This document shows, one piece after another, positions 7,159 through 13,440 of a stretch of DNA of 17,133 bases. The first letter of the stretch is position 1, and each line of letters opens with the position of its first letter. The stretch is from an uncultured Clostridia bacterium (GTDB lineage Bacteria; Bacillota; Clostridia; Oscillospirales; CAG-272): assembly GCA_904502015.1 (NCBI GenBank), contig CAJGEA010000024.1, forward strand, positions 1 to 17,133. The letters run 5' to 3'. Position numbers and translations under genes: made by a program. Below the pieces are notes generated by a model. The model saw only the letters and a program-made list of their open reading frames with translations. It was not told the DNA's origin and ran no database searches.

Positions 7159-9126
7159 ATGAAGCACACGCAAAAAGATATGGCTCTGGGTCTGCGCCTG
7201 CCGTGCAGTCCCGATCCCGCAAATGTCCCTTTCACGTTTACACTGGACGGAAAGTTATACCGTGGATTTCCCCAAGAATTACACCCGTGCGCCGAACTCG
7301 TGCGCATCGACGCAATAGTCACACTACACCGCTTTACGGCTTTTGCGGACGGTCTGCAACTGATCGCAGAACGCTACGATTACCGTGATTTTGCCGTTTG
7401 TGAGTGGGTGATGCACATTGAGAACGCATCCGACCGCGACTCGGCACGCATATCGGATTGGCGTTTTTGCACCGAGCTTGCCGCCGAGCAGACTACGCTC
7501 TACCACGGCAACGGGGACACCTGCAATCCCAGCGGGTACACCTGGCAGACCAGTGCGCTTGGCGCGCAACCCCTGCACATGGAGCCGTGCGGCGACGGCA
7601 CTTCCTGCAACGGTGCTTTCCCCTATATGCGCCTATTATTCGGTGATTGGGGCGTCAATCTGGCAGTCGGTTGGAGCGGCCATTGGAACGCCGATTTCAC
7701 GCTTGAGGGCGGCTGCTTGCATCTATCGGCGGGGCAAGCGATGTTTGACGCCTACCTGAAACCGGGCGAGCGCGTGCGCTCCCCTCGCGTAACCATGCAG
7801 GCCTTTGACGGTGGGCATGACCGCGGTCGCAATTTGTGGCGTTCCTTCTACTTTGCGCACATACTGCCGCACGAAAAGGACGGCCACCCCCTCTCCCCCA
7901 AGATGTTTTTGCACACCTGGATGATCGACGGCAAGAGCGAATTTTCGGGCACAACCGAGCAAAATCAGATTGATTCGGTCAACACCTACCTACAAAAAGG
8001 CTTCTCGCCCGACGTGTGGTGGATGGACGCAGGCTGGTATCCCTGCAACTACAACTGGGTAGAGGGCGTTGGCAACTGGTTCGTCAACCCCGAGAATTAT
8101 CCGCGCGGATTTGCGCCCGTGACCGATCATTTGCATAAGAACGGCATTGACTTTCTGCTCTGGTTCGAACCCGAGCGCGTATACCGCGACAGCGAGCTCT
8201 GGCGCGAGCATCCCGAGTTTTTGCTGTTTTACGGGGAAGACAACGCATTTTTGCAGAACAACGCGCTGTTCAACCTCGGCGATCCCGCCGCGTGCGATTG
8301 GCTGATCGAAAAGATCGACGGTCTCATCAAGGAATACGGTGTGGACGTGTACCGTCAGGACTTCAACTTCCCTCCCATGCCCTACTGGCAGTATAATACT
8401 GAGCCGGGACGCGCGGGTATTTTGGAGAACCTGCATATTCAGGGCTACTATCGCTACTGGGATACGCTACTTGCGCGCAATCCCGGACTTTGGATCGACT
8501 CCTGTGCCTCGGGCGGCAGAAGAAACGATCTTGAAACCATGCGCCGCGCCGTGCCCCTGCACTACACCGACGTAGGCTACGGTCATCACCCCATCAAGCA
8601 GCTCCAGCACAGACAAATGTTCGAATGGATTCCCTACTTCCGCGCACATAATTACAACTGGTGCAACGAACAGGGCGAATACGACGGTGGGCGACACCCC
8701 ATCGATGCCTTTTCCTACCACAACGCTATGACACCCGCGTTGACCGAATTGGTGGAGTTTTACGATGACGAAGAGTTGTTTGCACAAGGCAAGGTATTCC
8801 ATCCCATCTGGCGCCGAGCCGCCGAGATCATGCTGCGCGCCGATTACTACCCCTTGACCGAATGCAAGCAGGATACGCGGGACTTTTGCGGATTGCAATT
8901 TGACGAGGACGGCGCGGGATACGTACAGGTCATGCGCAACGTAGACGCACCCGAAGAAGCGATCACGCTCTTCCCGTTCGTGTACGATGTGGGACGCACC
9001 TACACCTTGACCGAGGCCGTCAGCGGCGAGGTACGCACAATTACGGGAGCAGAGCTCAAAGCACACGGCATGCGCTTTGCCATGCCGAAAAAGAGCGGTC
9101 AGCTGTGGTTTTACATAAGTGAATAG
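7159..9126 (+). CDS. GH36-like alpha-galactosidase (melibiase family)
   Basis: The 655-residue glycoside hydrolase is predicted to release terminal alpha-galactose from sugars such as melibiose or raffinose-type oligosaccharides. No signal peptide is seen, so it probably acts in the cytoplasm on imported sugars. The N-terminal ~240 residues form a beta-sandwich region (NLAVGWSGHWNADF at 167-180). The catalytic barrel follows: WWMDAGW (287-293), WFEPERV (335-341), VYRQDFN (397-403) with Asp401 as the expected nucleophile, and SCASGGRR (448-455). Asp471 in HYTD aligns with the usual acid/base aspartate. GH36 enzymes more often show KWD and SDDTDA at these places, so this is a divergent subgroup; alpha-N-acetylgalactosaminidase activity is an alternative. 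The ATG has GAGGAG about eight bases upstream. It is the only plus-strand gene in the window and stands alone, with no transporter or regulator beside it. Confidence 0.88.
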   Translation: MKHTQKDMALGLRLPCSPDPANVPFTFTLDGKLYRGFPQELHPCAELVRIDAIVTLHRFTAFADGLQLIAERYDYRDFAVCEWVMHIENASDRDSARISDWRFCTELAAEQTTLYHGNGDTCNPSGYTWQTSALGAQPLHMEPCGDGTSCNGAFPYMRLLFGDWGVNLAVGWSGHWNADFTLEGGCLHLSAGQAMFDAYLKPGERVRSPRVTMQAFDGGHDRGRNLWRSFYFAHILPHEKDGHPLSPKMFLHTWMIDGKSEFSGTTEQNQIDSVNTYLQKGFSPDVWWMDAGWYPCNYNWVEGVGNWFVNPENYPRGFAPVTDHLHKNGIDFLLWFEPERVYRDSELWREHPEFLLFYGEDNAFLQNNALFNLGDPAACDWLIEKIDGLIKEYGVDVYRQDFNFPPMPYWQYNTEPGRAGILENLHIQGYYRYWDTLLARNPGLWIDSCASGGRRNDLETMRRAVPLHYTDVGYGHHPIKQLQHRQMFEWIPYFRAHNYNWCNEQGEYDGGRHPIDAFSYHNAMTPALTELVEFYDDEELFAQGKVFHPIWRRAAEIMLRADYYPLTECKQDTRDFCGLQFDEDGAGYVQVMRNVDAPEEAITLFPFVYDVGRTYTLTEAVSGEVRTITGAELKAHGMRFAMPKKSGQLWFYISE

Positions 9127-9193
9127 GCGAACCGACTAACGCCCTGCGACCACCAATCCCGACTGCATGACCGATCCCTTTTGTTAAATGAAG

Positions 9194-9231
9194 AAATCCC
9201 CCGACAGACAGCAATCTGTCGGGGGATTTTT
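9194..9231. terminator. Strong terminator between convergent units, probably bidirectional
   Basis: A 15-bp perfect stem pairs AAATCCCCCGACAGA (9194-9208) with TCTGTCGGGGGATTT (9215-9229) around a six-base loop. On the plus strand it ends in TTTTT and serves the alpha-galactosidase gene. On the minus strand the stem runs into TTTCTTCATTT, so it can also end the smc-rsfS operon, whose last stop is at 9273. Confidence 0.93.
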
Positions 9232-9272
9232 GCCCTTATAAGGAACTTACAAATGCGCTCTTTACGAGAGAA

Positions 9273-9665
9273 TCAGATCTCCCCATAGAGCTTATCGAGA
9301 TTGTAGAACTCGCGGGTCTCGCGGGTGAAGACGTGAACCAGCACGTGGCTGTAGTCCAGCACCATCCAGGAGCGGTTGTCGCGTCCCTCGGCGTGGAGGG
9401 GCTCCACGGCGCGGCGGCTCATCTGGTACTCCACCTCGCCGCCCAGCGTCTGCACGTGGGTGGAGGAGGTACCCGTGGCCAACACCATGAAGTCGCAAAT
9501 GTCGGTCTTGCCCTCCATGTCAATGATCTTGATGTCCTGACCGCGCTTGTGGTCGAGGAACAGGGCGATCGCCTCCGCCATCTCGCGGGCGGTGGTCTCA
9601 TCACCCAGAGGGGCGGGCTCGGTTTCGGGAGCATCCAGCTCGGCTTTGATCTTTTCGATATCCAT
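9273..9665 (-). CDS. rsfS: RsfS, ribosomal silencing factor
   Basis: RsfS (RsfA/YbeB/Iojap family) binds ribosomal protein L14 and blocks joining of the two ribosomal subunits when nutrients are short. The 130-residue product carries the family core: KIIDMEGKTDICDFMVLATGT (about 46-66), STHVQTLGGEVEYQM, and the C-terminal SWMVLDYSHVLVHVFTRETREFYNLDKLYG. An acidic N-terminal extension of about 20 residues precedes the domain. The ATG at 9665 is preferred over longer in-frame starts because AAAGGA lies upstream and the protein then begins MDIEKIKAEL, near where homologues start. It is the last gene of the operon, 19 bp after yqeK, a common pairing (nadD-yqeK-rsfS) in Bacillota. Confidence 0.96.
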   Translation of the reverse strand: MDIEKIKAELDAPETEPAPLGDETTAREMAEAIALFLDHKRGQDIKIIDMEGKTDICDFMVLATGTSSTHVQTLGGEVEYQMSRRAVEPLHAEGRDNRSWMVLDYSHVLVHVFTRETREFYNLDKLYGEI

Positions 9666-9684
9666 AATCTTTCGTTCCTTTCTG

Positions 9685-10335
9685 TTACTTGGCGTTCGCC
9701 GCTTTTTCCTCGCGGCAAAGTTCATTGCGTGCATCCATCGTATCAATGCTGATGACCGCGTCCTCGCACAGAAGGGCGCGCACTGTCATCTCAAAGGACA
9801 TGATCAGGGTGCGGCGCAGGTGGGCGAGGCGGTCGGCCTCACTCATGCGCTCGGGCTTTGCGTCCCAAAAGAAGGTACGCAGGCGCACGCAATCGGGAAA
9901 TTTGCGGGATTCGTCGATATAATCGGCGAGGTAGAGCAGCTTTTCGGTGAGCGTCATGCCACCATGCCCCGTCGTGTGCCAGCGGACGGCCGACACCACG
10001 GTTTCGTGATTGAAGGCGGGGTAACGCTCGGGGATGAGGGCCGCCGCCGTTCGGGCGTGGAAGGTTTTTGGAGCCATCTCATCGTCAGGGGACAGCGCAA
10101 TACCCCGCTCGCGGCAGATCTCCCGCTGCGTCGCGGTATCCAACTCCTTGGTAATATCGTGCAGGAGTGCGGCGGCGCGGAGAAGATTCGTTTCATCGGG
10201 GCAGTAGATGGCGGCCAGACGCGCCGCCATGTCCTCCACCGCCACGGTATGCAGGTAGCGTTTCTCGGACATCTCAGCGCGCAGGCTCTCGCGCAGGGCG
10301 GAAAGCTCGCCCTCGTTCCACGGTGCTCGATCCAT
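9685..10335 (-). CDS. yqeK: YqeK-type HD-domain hydrolase (Ap4A-cleaving family)
   Basis: A metal-dependent HD-domain phosphohydrolase of the YqeK family, members of which split diadenosine tetraphosphate symmetrically into two ADP. The 216 residues include the metal ligands in order: His29 in KRYLHT, His59-Asp60 in ALLHDITKE, His93 in KTFHA, His120 in VRWHTTGH, and Asp138 in YLADYIDESRKFP, a YqeK hallmark. A helical C-terminal tail of about 50 residues follows. The ATG at 10335 has GGTGA upstream and gives a ~20-residue helical lead-in before the domain. The gene lies 68 bp after nadD, the longest gap within this operon, and 19 bp before rsfS. The assignment rests on motif and synteny. Confidence 0.94.
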   Translation of the reverse strand: MDRAPWNEGELSALRESLRAEMSEKRYLHTVAVEDMAARLAAIYCPDETNLLRAAALLHDITKELDTATQREICRERGIALSPDDEMAPKTFHARTAAALIPERYPAFNHETVVSAVRWHTTGHGGMTLTEKLLYLADYIDESRKFPDCVRLRTFFWDAKPERMSEADRLAHLRRTLIMSFEMTVRALLCEDAVISIDTMDARNELCREEKAANAK

Positions 10336-10403
10336 ATTGTATCACCGTTACCCCTCATGGGGCATCCTTTCGTGTGGGTTTCTATAGCCTCGGCTATCGG
10401 TTC

Positions 10404-11009
10404 TTAGGCTTTCCGATACAAGCCTTTTTCTTGTATATACCGCGCCACGGCGGGGTGAACCATCCCGTCCACCGACCGTCCCTCGGCGATCGCCGCGCGG
10501 ATCTCGCTGGAGGATACCTCCACGGGCGGAGTGACGATGCGGCGCACCACGCGCCCGTATGCCTCGTGATACTCGGCGATTTTTGCCACGATCCGCTCAT
10601 CCAGCTCGGAATCCGACTCGCGGCGGACGTACACGGGGTAGCAGAGGCGGAAGATCTCGGCGGGCTCGCGCCATTGTCCCAGCGTCAGCATCATGTCGGT
10701 GCCGAGCAGGAGGAACAGCCGATTCTCGGGGTCGTACATCTCGCGCAGGGTGTCCACGGTGTAGCTCTTGCCCTCGCGGCGCATCTCCAGATCGCTGATA
10801 ATCACGCCCTCTACGTCAGAAAACGCGAGGCGGCACATCTCCAATCGGTCGGCGTTTGAGGCATCCCCCTTCATCTGCTTATGGGGGGACACGCCCGTAG
10901 GGATGACGTACAGAATATCCAGCCACATCTGCTCCATAAAGGCTTTCGCCGCGGCAACGTGACCGTTGTGAACGGGGGAAAACGTCCCTCCGTATATGCC
11001 GATACGCAT
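10404..11009 (-). CDS. nadD: NadD, nicotinate-nucleotide adenylyltransferase
   Basis: NadD transfers AMP from ATP to nicotinate mononucleotide, giving nicotinate adenine dinucleotide, the penultimate step to NAD. The 201-residue product fits the family. The nucleotidyltransferase motif GGTFSPVHNGH sits at residues 7-17, supplying the HxGH catalytic histidines. Other family marks are VIPTGVSPHKQ (35-45), LLGTDMMLTLGQW (101-113) and the late SSSEIR (166-171), corresponding to the ISSTxIR motif. The ATG at 11009 follows AAAGGAAG. It lies 30 bp after yhbY and upstream of yqeK; nadD-yqeK is a conserved pair in Bacillota. Confidence 0.97.
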   Translation of the reverse strand: MRIGIYGGTFSPVHNGHVAAAKAFMEQMWLDILYVIPTGVSPHKQMKGDASNADRLEMCRLAFSDVEGVIISDLEMRREGKSYTVDTLREMYDPENRLFLLLGTDMMLTLGQWREPAEIFRLCYPVYVRRESDSELDERIVAKIAEYHEAYGRVVRRIVTPPVEVSSSEIRAAIAEGRSVDGMVHPAVARYIQEKGLYRKA

Positions 11010-11039
11010 GGCGGTTTCACTTCCTTTCGGTGCTTGGAA

Positions 11040-11372
11040 TCAGAGCTCGATGTGGCGCTTGCCGTTCAGCGAGCGGCGGTAGAGGATGAGCTTGCGCCCG
11101 ATGACCGACACCACGGTGGCGGACAGCGCCTCGGCCAACGCCTCGGCGGCCTCGCGGGGGGTGCAATCGGCAGTTTCCAGCACCGAGAGCTTGATGAGCT
11201 CGCGTGCCTCCAGCGCGTCGGACACGGTGACGGCCAGATTCTCGGTCAGACCGCCCTTACCGATCTGCATAATAGTGGGCATATCGGCAGCCATGGAGCG
11301 CAGGCGTGCGCGCTGAGACGAGGTCAGAGTGGGGGCGGCAGGGTAGATTCTTTCTTGGTTAGGGTTATTCAT
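11040..11372 (-). CDS. yhbY: YhbY, CRM-domain RNA-binding protein
   Basis: YhbY is a small CRM-domain (CRS1-YhbY) protein associated with the large ribosomal subunit precursor. The 110 residues contain the fold in full: the helix TSSQRARLRSMAADM, the RNA-binding loop QIGKGGLTENL with GKGG at 38-41, a middle EARELIKLSVLE, and the terminal SVIGRKLILYRRS. Residues 1-15 are an extra N-terminal stretch compared with the ~97-residue E. coli protein. The ATG at 11372 has GGAGAA six bases upstream. It lies between rdgB (22 bp) and nadD (30 bp), as in many Clostridia. Confidence 0.96.
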   Translation of the reverse strand: MNNPNQERIYPAAPTLTSSQRARLRSMAADMPTIMQIGKGGLTENLAVTVSDALEARELIKLSVLETADCTPREAAEALAEALSATVVSVIGRKLILYRRSLNGKRHIEL

Positions 11373-11394
11373 AGTATTTCTCCATATTACACGG

Positions 11395-12003
11395 TCAGAG
11401 GGATTTCAAGGCCTCTGCCAGCTTGGCAATGGCCTTTCCGCGGTGACTGATGGCGTTCTTTTCGGCGGCGGACAGCTCGGCAAAGGTCTTCCCATAGGGG
11501 GAATAGTAGAAGTAAGGGTCATAGCCAAATCCGCCCTCGCCGCGTGGGGTGTCAATGATAAGCCCCTCGGTCTCGCCGCGCACCACCACTTCCCTACCGT
11601 CGGGAAACACACAGGCGATGCAGCACACAAAGCGAGCGGTACGGCGCTCGGCCGGCACGTCGGCCAGATTTTGCACGAGCAGGGCGTTATTCGCGGCATC
11701 ATCGCCGTGACCGCCTGCGTAGCGTGCCGAGTAGATGCCGGGGGCGCCATCCAGCGCGTCCACGGCCAGTCCCGAGTCATCACCGACGCCGGCAAAGCGG
11801 CCGCCCGATGCGGTCATGGCGGTACGCGCCTTGATGAGCGCGTTTTCCTCAAAGGTGAGTCCGTTTTCCTCGATCTCGCCCTCAAGTCCAATATCGTCCA
11901 GGGACAGAATGGAAACCTCGGGCAGATCGGCGGCCAGGATGGCTTGCAGCTCGGCGATCTTTTTCTTGTTGCGGGAGGCCAGCACGATGGTTTTCACGTC
12001 CAT
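11395..12003 (-). CDS. rdgB: RdgB/HAM1 dITP/XTP pyrophosphatase
   Basis: This house-cleaning enzyme hydrolyses the non-canonical nucleotides dITP, ITP and XTP to monophosphate and pyrophosphate, keeping them out of DNA and RNA. The 202 residues show all family motifs: LASRNKKKIAEL (8-19), the TFEENALIKA segment, VGDDSGLAVDAL (73-84), GIYSARYAG (89-97), GEGGFGYDPYF and the C-terminal AISHRGKAI. The ATG at 12003 lies three bases after the ftsY stop; GAGGGC at the end of ftsY can serve as its ribosome site, so translation is probably coupled. The gene sits between ftsY and yhbY. Confidence 0.97.
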   Translation of the reverse strand: MDVKTIVLASRNKKKIAELQAILAADLPEVSILSLDDIGLEGEIEENGLTFEENALIKARTAMTASGGRFAGVGDDSGLAVDALDGAPGIYSARYAGGHGDDAANNALLVQNLADVPAERRTARFVCCIACVFPDGREVVVRGETEGLIIDTPRGEGGFGYDPYFYYSPYGKTFAELSAAEKNAISHRGKAIAKLAEALKSL

Positions 12004-12006
12004 GGC

Positions 12007-13440
12007 TTAGCCCTCAAAGAGTGCGCTGACGAAATCGGCGGCGTCGAACTCCTGCATGTCGTCGATCTTCTCACCGACGCCGATGAACTTGACGGGAATG
12101 CCCAGCTCACGCTTGATGGACACGATGATACCGCCCTTGGCGGTGCCGTCCAGCTTGTTGAGGGTGATGCCCGTGATCTTGGCGGCGTTGCTGAATTCCT
12201 TGGCCTGCGACACGGCGTTCTGACCCGTGGTAGCGTCCAGCACGAGCAGGGTTTCACGGCACGCACCGGGCAGCTCGCGGTCGATGACGCGGTCGATCTT
12301 GGCCAGCTCGTTCATGAGATTCTTCTTATTCTGCAGGCGTCCTGCGGTATCGATGATGAGGACGTCGGCGTTCTTTTTCTTGGCGGCGGCAATCGCGTCA
12401 AACACCACGGCGGCAGGATCGCTGCCCTCGTTCTGGCGCACCATATCCACCTCTGCGCGCTCGCACCAAACGGCGAGCTGGTCGATGGCGGCGGCACGGA
12501 AGGTGTCGCCCGCGGCAACCACCACGGATTTACCCGCAAGGCGCAGCCTCTTGGAGATCTTACCGATAGAGGTGGTTTTGCCCGCGCCGTTGACACCGAT
12601 CACGAGAAGGACGGAGGGCTTGGTATCCAGCTTCAGGGGCTCGCTCTCACCGATCATGTCGGTCATGATCTCACGCAGAGAGGTGATGACCTGCTCCTTT
12701 TCCTTGAGGCGGCCGTCCTTGATGCGCTCGCGGAGCTCGTCCAGAATCTCCTCGGTGGCAACCATACCCACGTCGGCGGAGATCAGAATTTCCTCCAGCT
12801 CCTCGAGGAGGTCTTCGTCTACCTTGACGAAGCTGCGGAGCATGGTATCCACGGGGGCAAAGATAGCGTTACGGGTTTTGGTCAGGCCCGATTTCAGTCG
12901 TCCCCAGAAGGATTTTTTGGTAGTGGTGTCCTCCTCGGACTCGGGAGCGGGTTCGGCAACGGGCGAATCGTGATTCGCCCCTACGGCAGATTCCTCTACG
13001 GGTTCCTCTACGGGTTCCTCTACGGGTTCCTCGGTGGGTTCCTCGGTGGATTCCTCGGTGGATTCCTCGGCGGGTTCCTCGGCGGGTTCCTCGGCGGGTT
13101 CCTCGGCGGGTTCCTCGGCGGGTTCCTCGGCGGGTTCCTCGGCGGGTTCCTCTACGAGCTCCTCGAAATACTCCTCAAGGATCTCACCCACAATTTCGGT
13201 AGCAAGCTCCTCGGTTAGCTCCTCGTCGGCGTCCTCGGCAGGCTCATCAACGGGTGCTTCCGCGGTTTCCTCCGCGGTTTCCTCCGCGGTTTCCTCCGCG
13301 GTTTCATTTACAGACTCCTCTGCGGATTCATCTGCGAGGTCAGCCTCGGGAGTTTCGCTCTCCTGCTCCTGCGGGACGACGCCTTCCTCGGCGGGGGTGG
13401 ATTTATTCTTTTTTCCAAACAGATTAGCTAAAAAGCCCAT
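12007..13440 (-). CDS. ftsY: FtsY, SRP receptor GTPase with long acidic repeat linker
   Basis: FtsY docks ribosomes carrying SRP at the membrane for co-translational protein insertion. The 477-residue product has a short amphipathic start (MGFLANLFGKKNK), then an acidic low-complexity A region (about 17-176), then the conserved NG domain (about 177-477). GTPase motifs are GVNGAGKTTSIGK (282-294), GDTFRAAA (311-318), LIIDTAGRLQN (361-371), LVLDATTGQ (399-407) and NKLDGTAKGG (428-437). The linker has fourteen EE-x-x units (97-152), an earlier EETA series, and an odd neutral segment GANHDSP (154-160) encoded by a palindrome. The ATG at 13440 is chosen because AAGGAG precedes it and homologues begin with a similar MGFF motif; an upstream extension of 12 codons inside smc is unlikely. 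The start overlaps the smc end by 17 bp. Confidence 0.97.
   Translation of the reverse strand: MGFLANLFGKKNKSTPAEEGVVPQEQESETPEADLADESAEESVNETAEETAEETAEETAEAPVDEPAEDADEELTEELATEIVGEILEEYFEELVEEPAEEPAEEPAEEPAEEPAEEPAEEPAEESTEESTEEPTEEPVEEPVEEPVEESAVGANHDSPVAEPAPESEEDTTTKKSFWGRLKSGLTKTRNAIFAPVDTMLRSFVKVDEDLLEELEEILISADVGMVATEEILDELRERIKDGRLKEKEQVITSLREIMTDMIGESEPLKLDTKPSVLLVIGVNGAGKTTSIGKISKRLRLAGKSVVVAAGDTFRAAAIDQLAVWCERAEVDMVRQNEGSDPAAVVFDAIAAAKKKNADVLIIDTAGRLQNKKNLMNELAKIDRVIDRELPGACRETLLVLDATTGQNAVSQAKEFSNAAKITGITLNKLDGTAKGGIIVSIKRELGIPVKFIGVGEKIDDMQEFDAADFVSALFEG
12961..12980. repeat. Perfect 20-bp palindrome embedded in frame in ftsY
   Basis: GGGCGAATC (12961-12969) and GATTCGCCC (12972-12980) are exact reverse complements separated by GT. 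The sequence continues with CTACGG on the plus strand. On the coding strand it supplies codons 154-160 (GANHDSP), the only neutral stretch in an otherwise acidic linker. It resembles REP-like palindromes that I recall as dispersed in gut Clostridia; this is unverified. Confidence 0.7.
12991..13158. repeat. 12-bp minisatellite, 14 tandem units, in ftsY
   Basis: Fourteen contiguous 12-bp units run through the ftsY linker. The central seven (13063-13146) are identical copies of TTCCTCGGCGGG. Flanking units are variants such as TTCCTCTACGGG (three copies, 12991-13026) and TTCCTCGGTGGA. The period is a multiple of three, so gain or loss of units keeps the reading frame; each unit codes for four residues (EEPA, EEST, EEPV). 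Confidence 0.95.
13257..13304. repeat. Second 12-bp minisatellite, 4 units, in ftsY
   Basis: Three identical copies of CCTCCGCGGTTT (13269-13304) and a leading copy with one change (13257-13268) lie about 100 bp from the larger array. They encode the EETA series near residues 46-61 of FtsY. The period equals that of the larger array but the unit sequence differs, so the two arrays seem to have expanded independently. Confidence 0.92.

Noticed and set aside
9666..9746. Longer RsfS start (27 extra codons)
   Set aside because: The extension overlaps the end of yqeK and has no good ribosome site; the ATG at 9665 is preceded by AAAGGA.
10384..10397. Small inverted repeat ATAGCC-TC-GGCTAT between nadD and yqeK
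   Set aside because: Only 6 bp stem, no T-run and inside an operon; likely chance, although the gap is the longest in the operon.
11443..13218. 591-codon plus-strand frame with a GFLGGFLGGFLG repeat
   Set aside because: It is the shadow of rdgB and the ftsY minisatellite; the apparent collagen-like repeat is just the antisense of the EEPA repeat.
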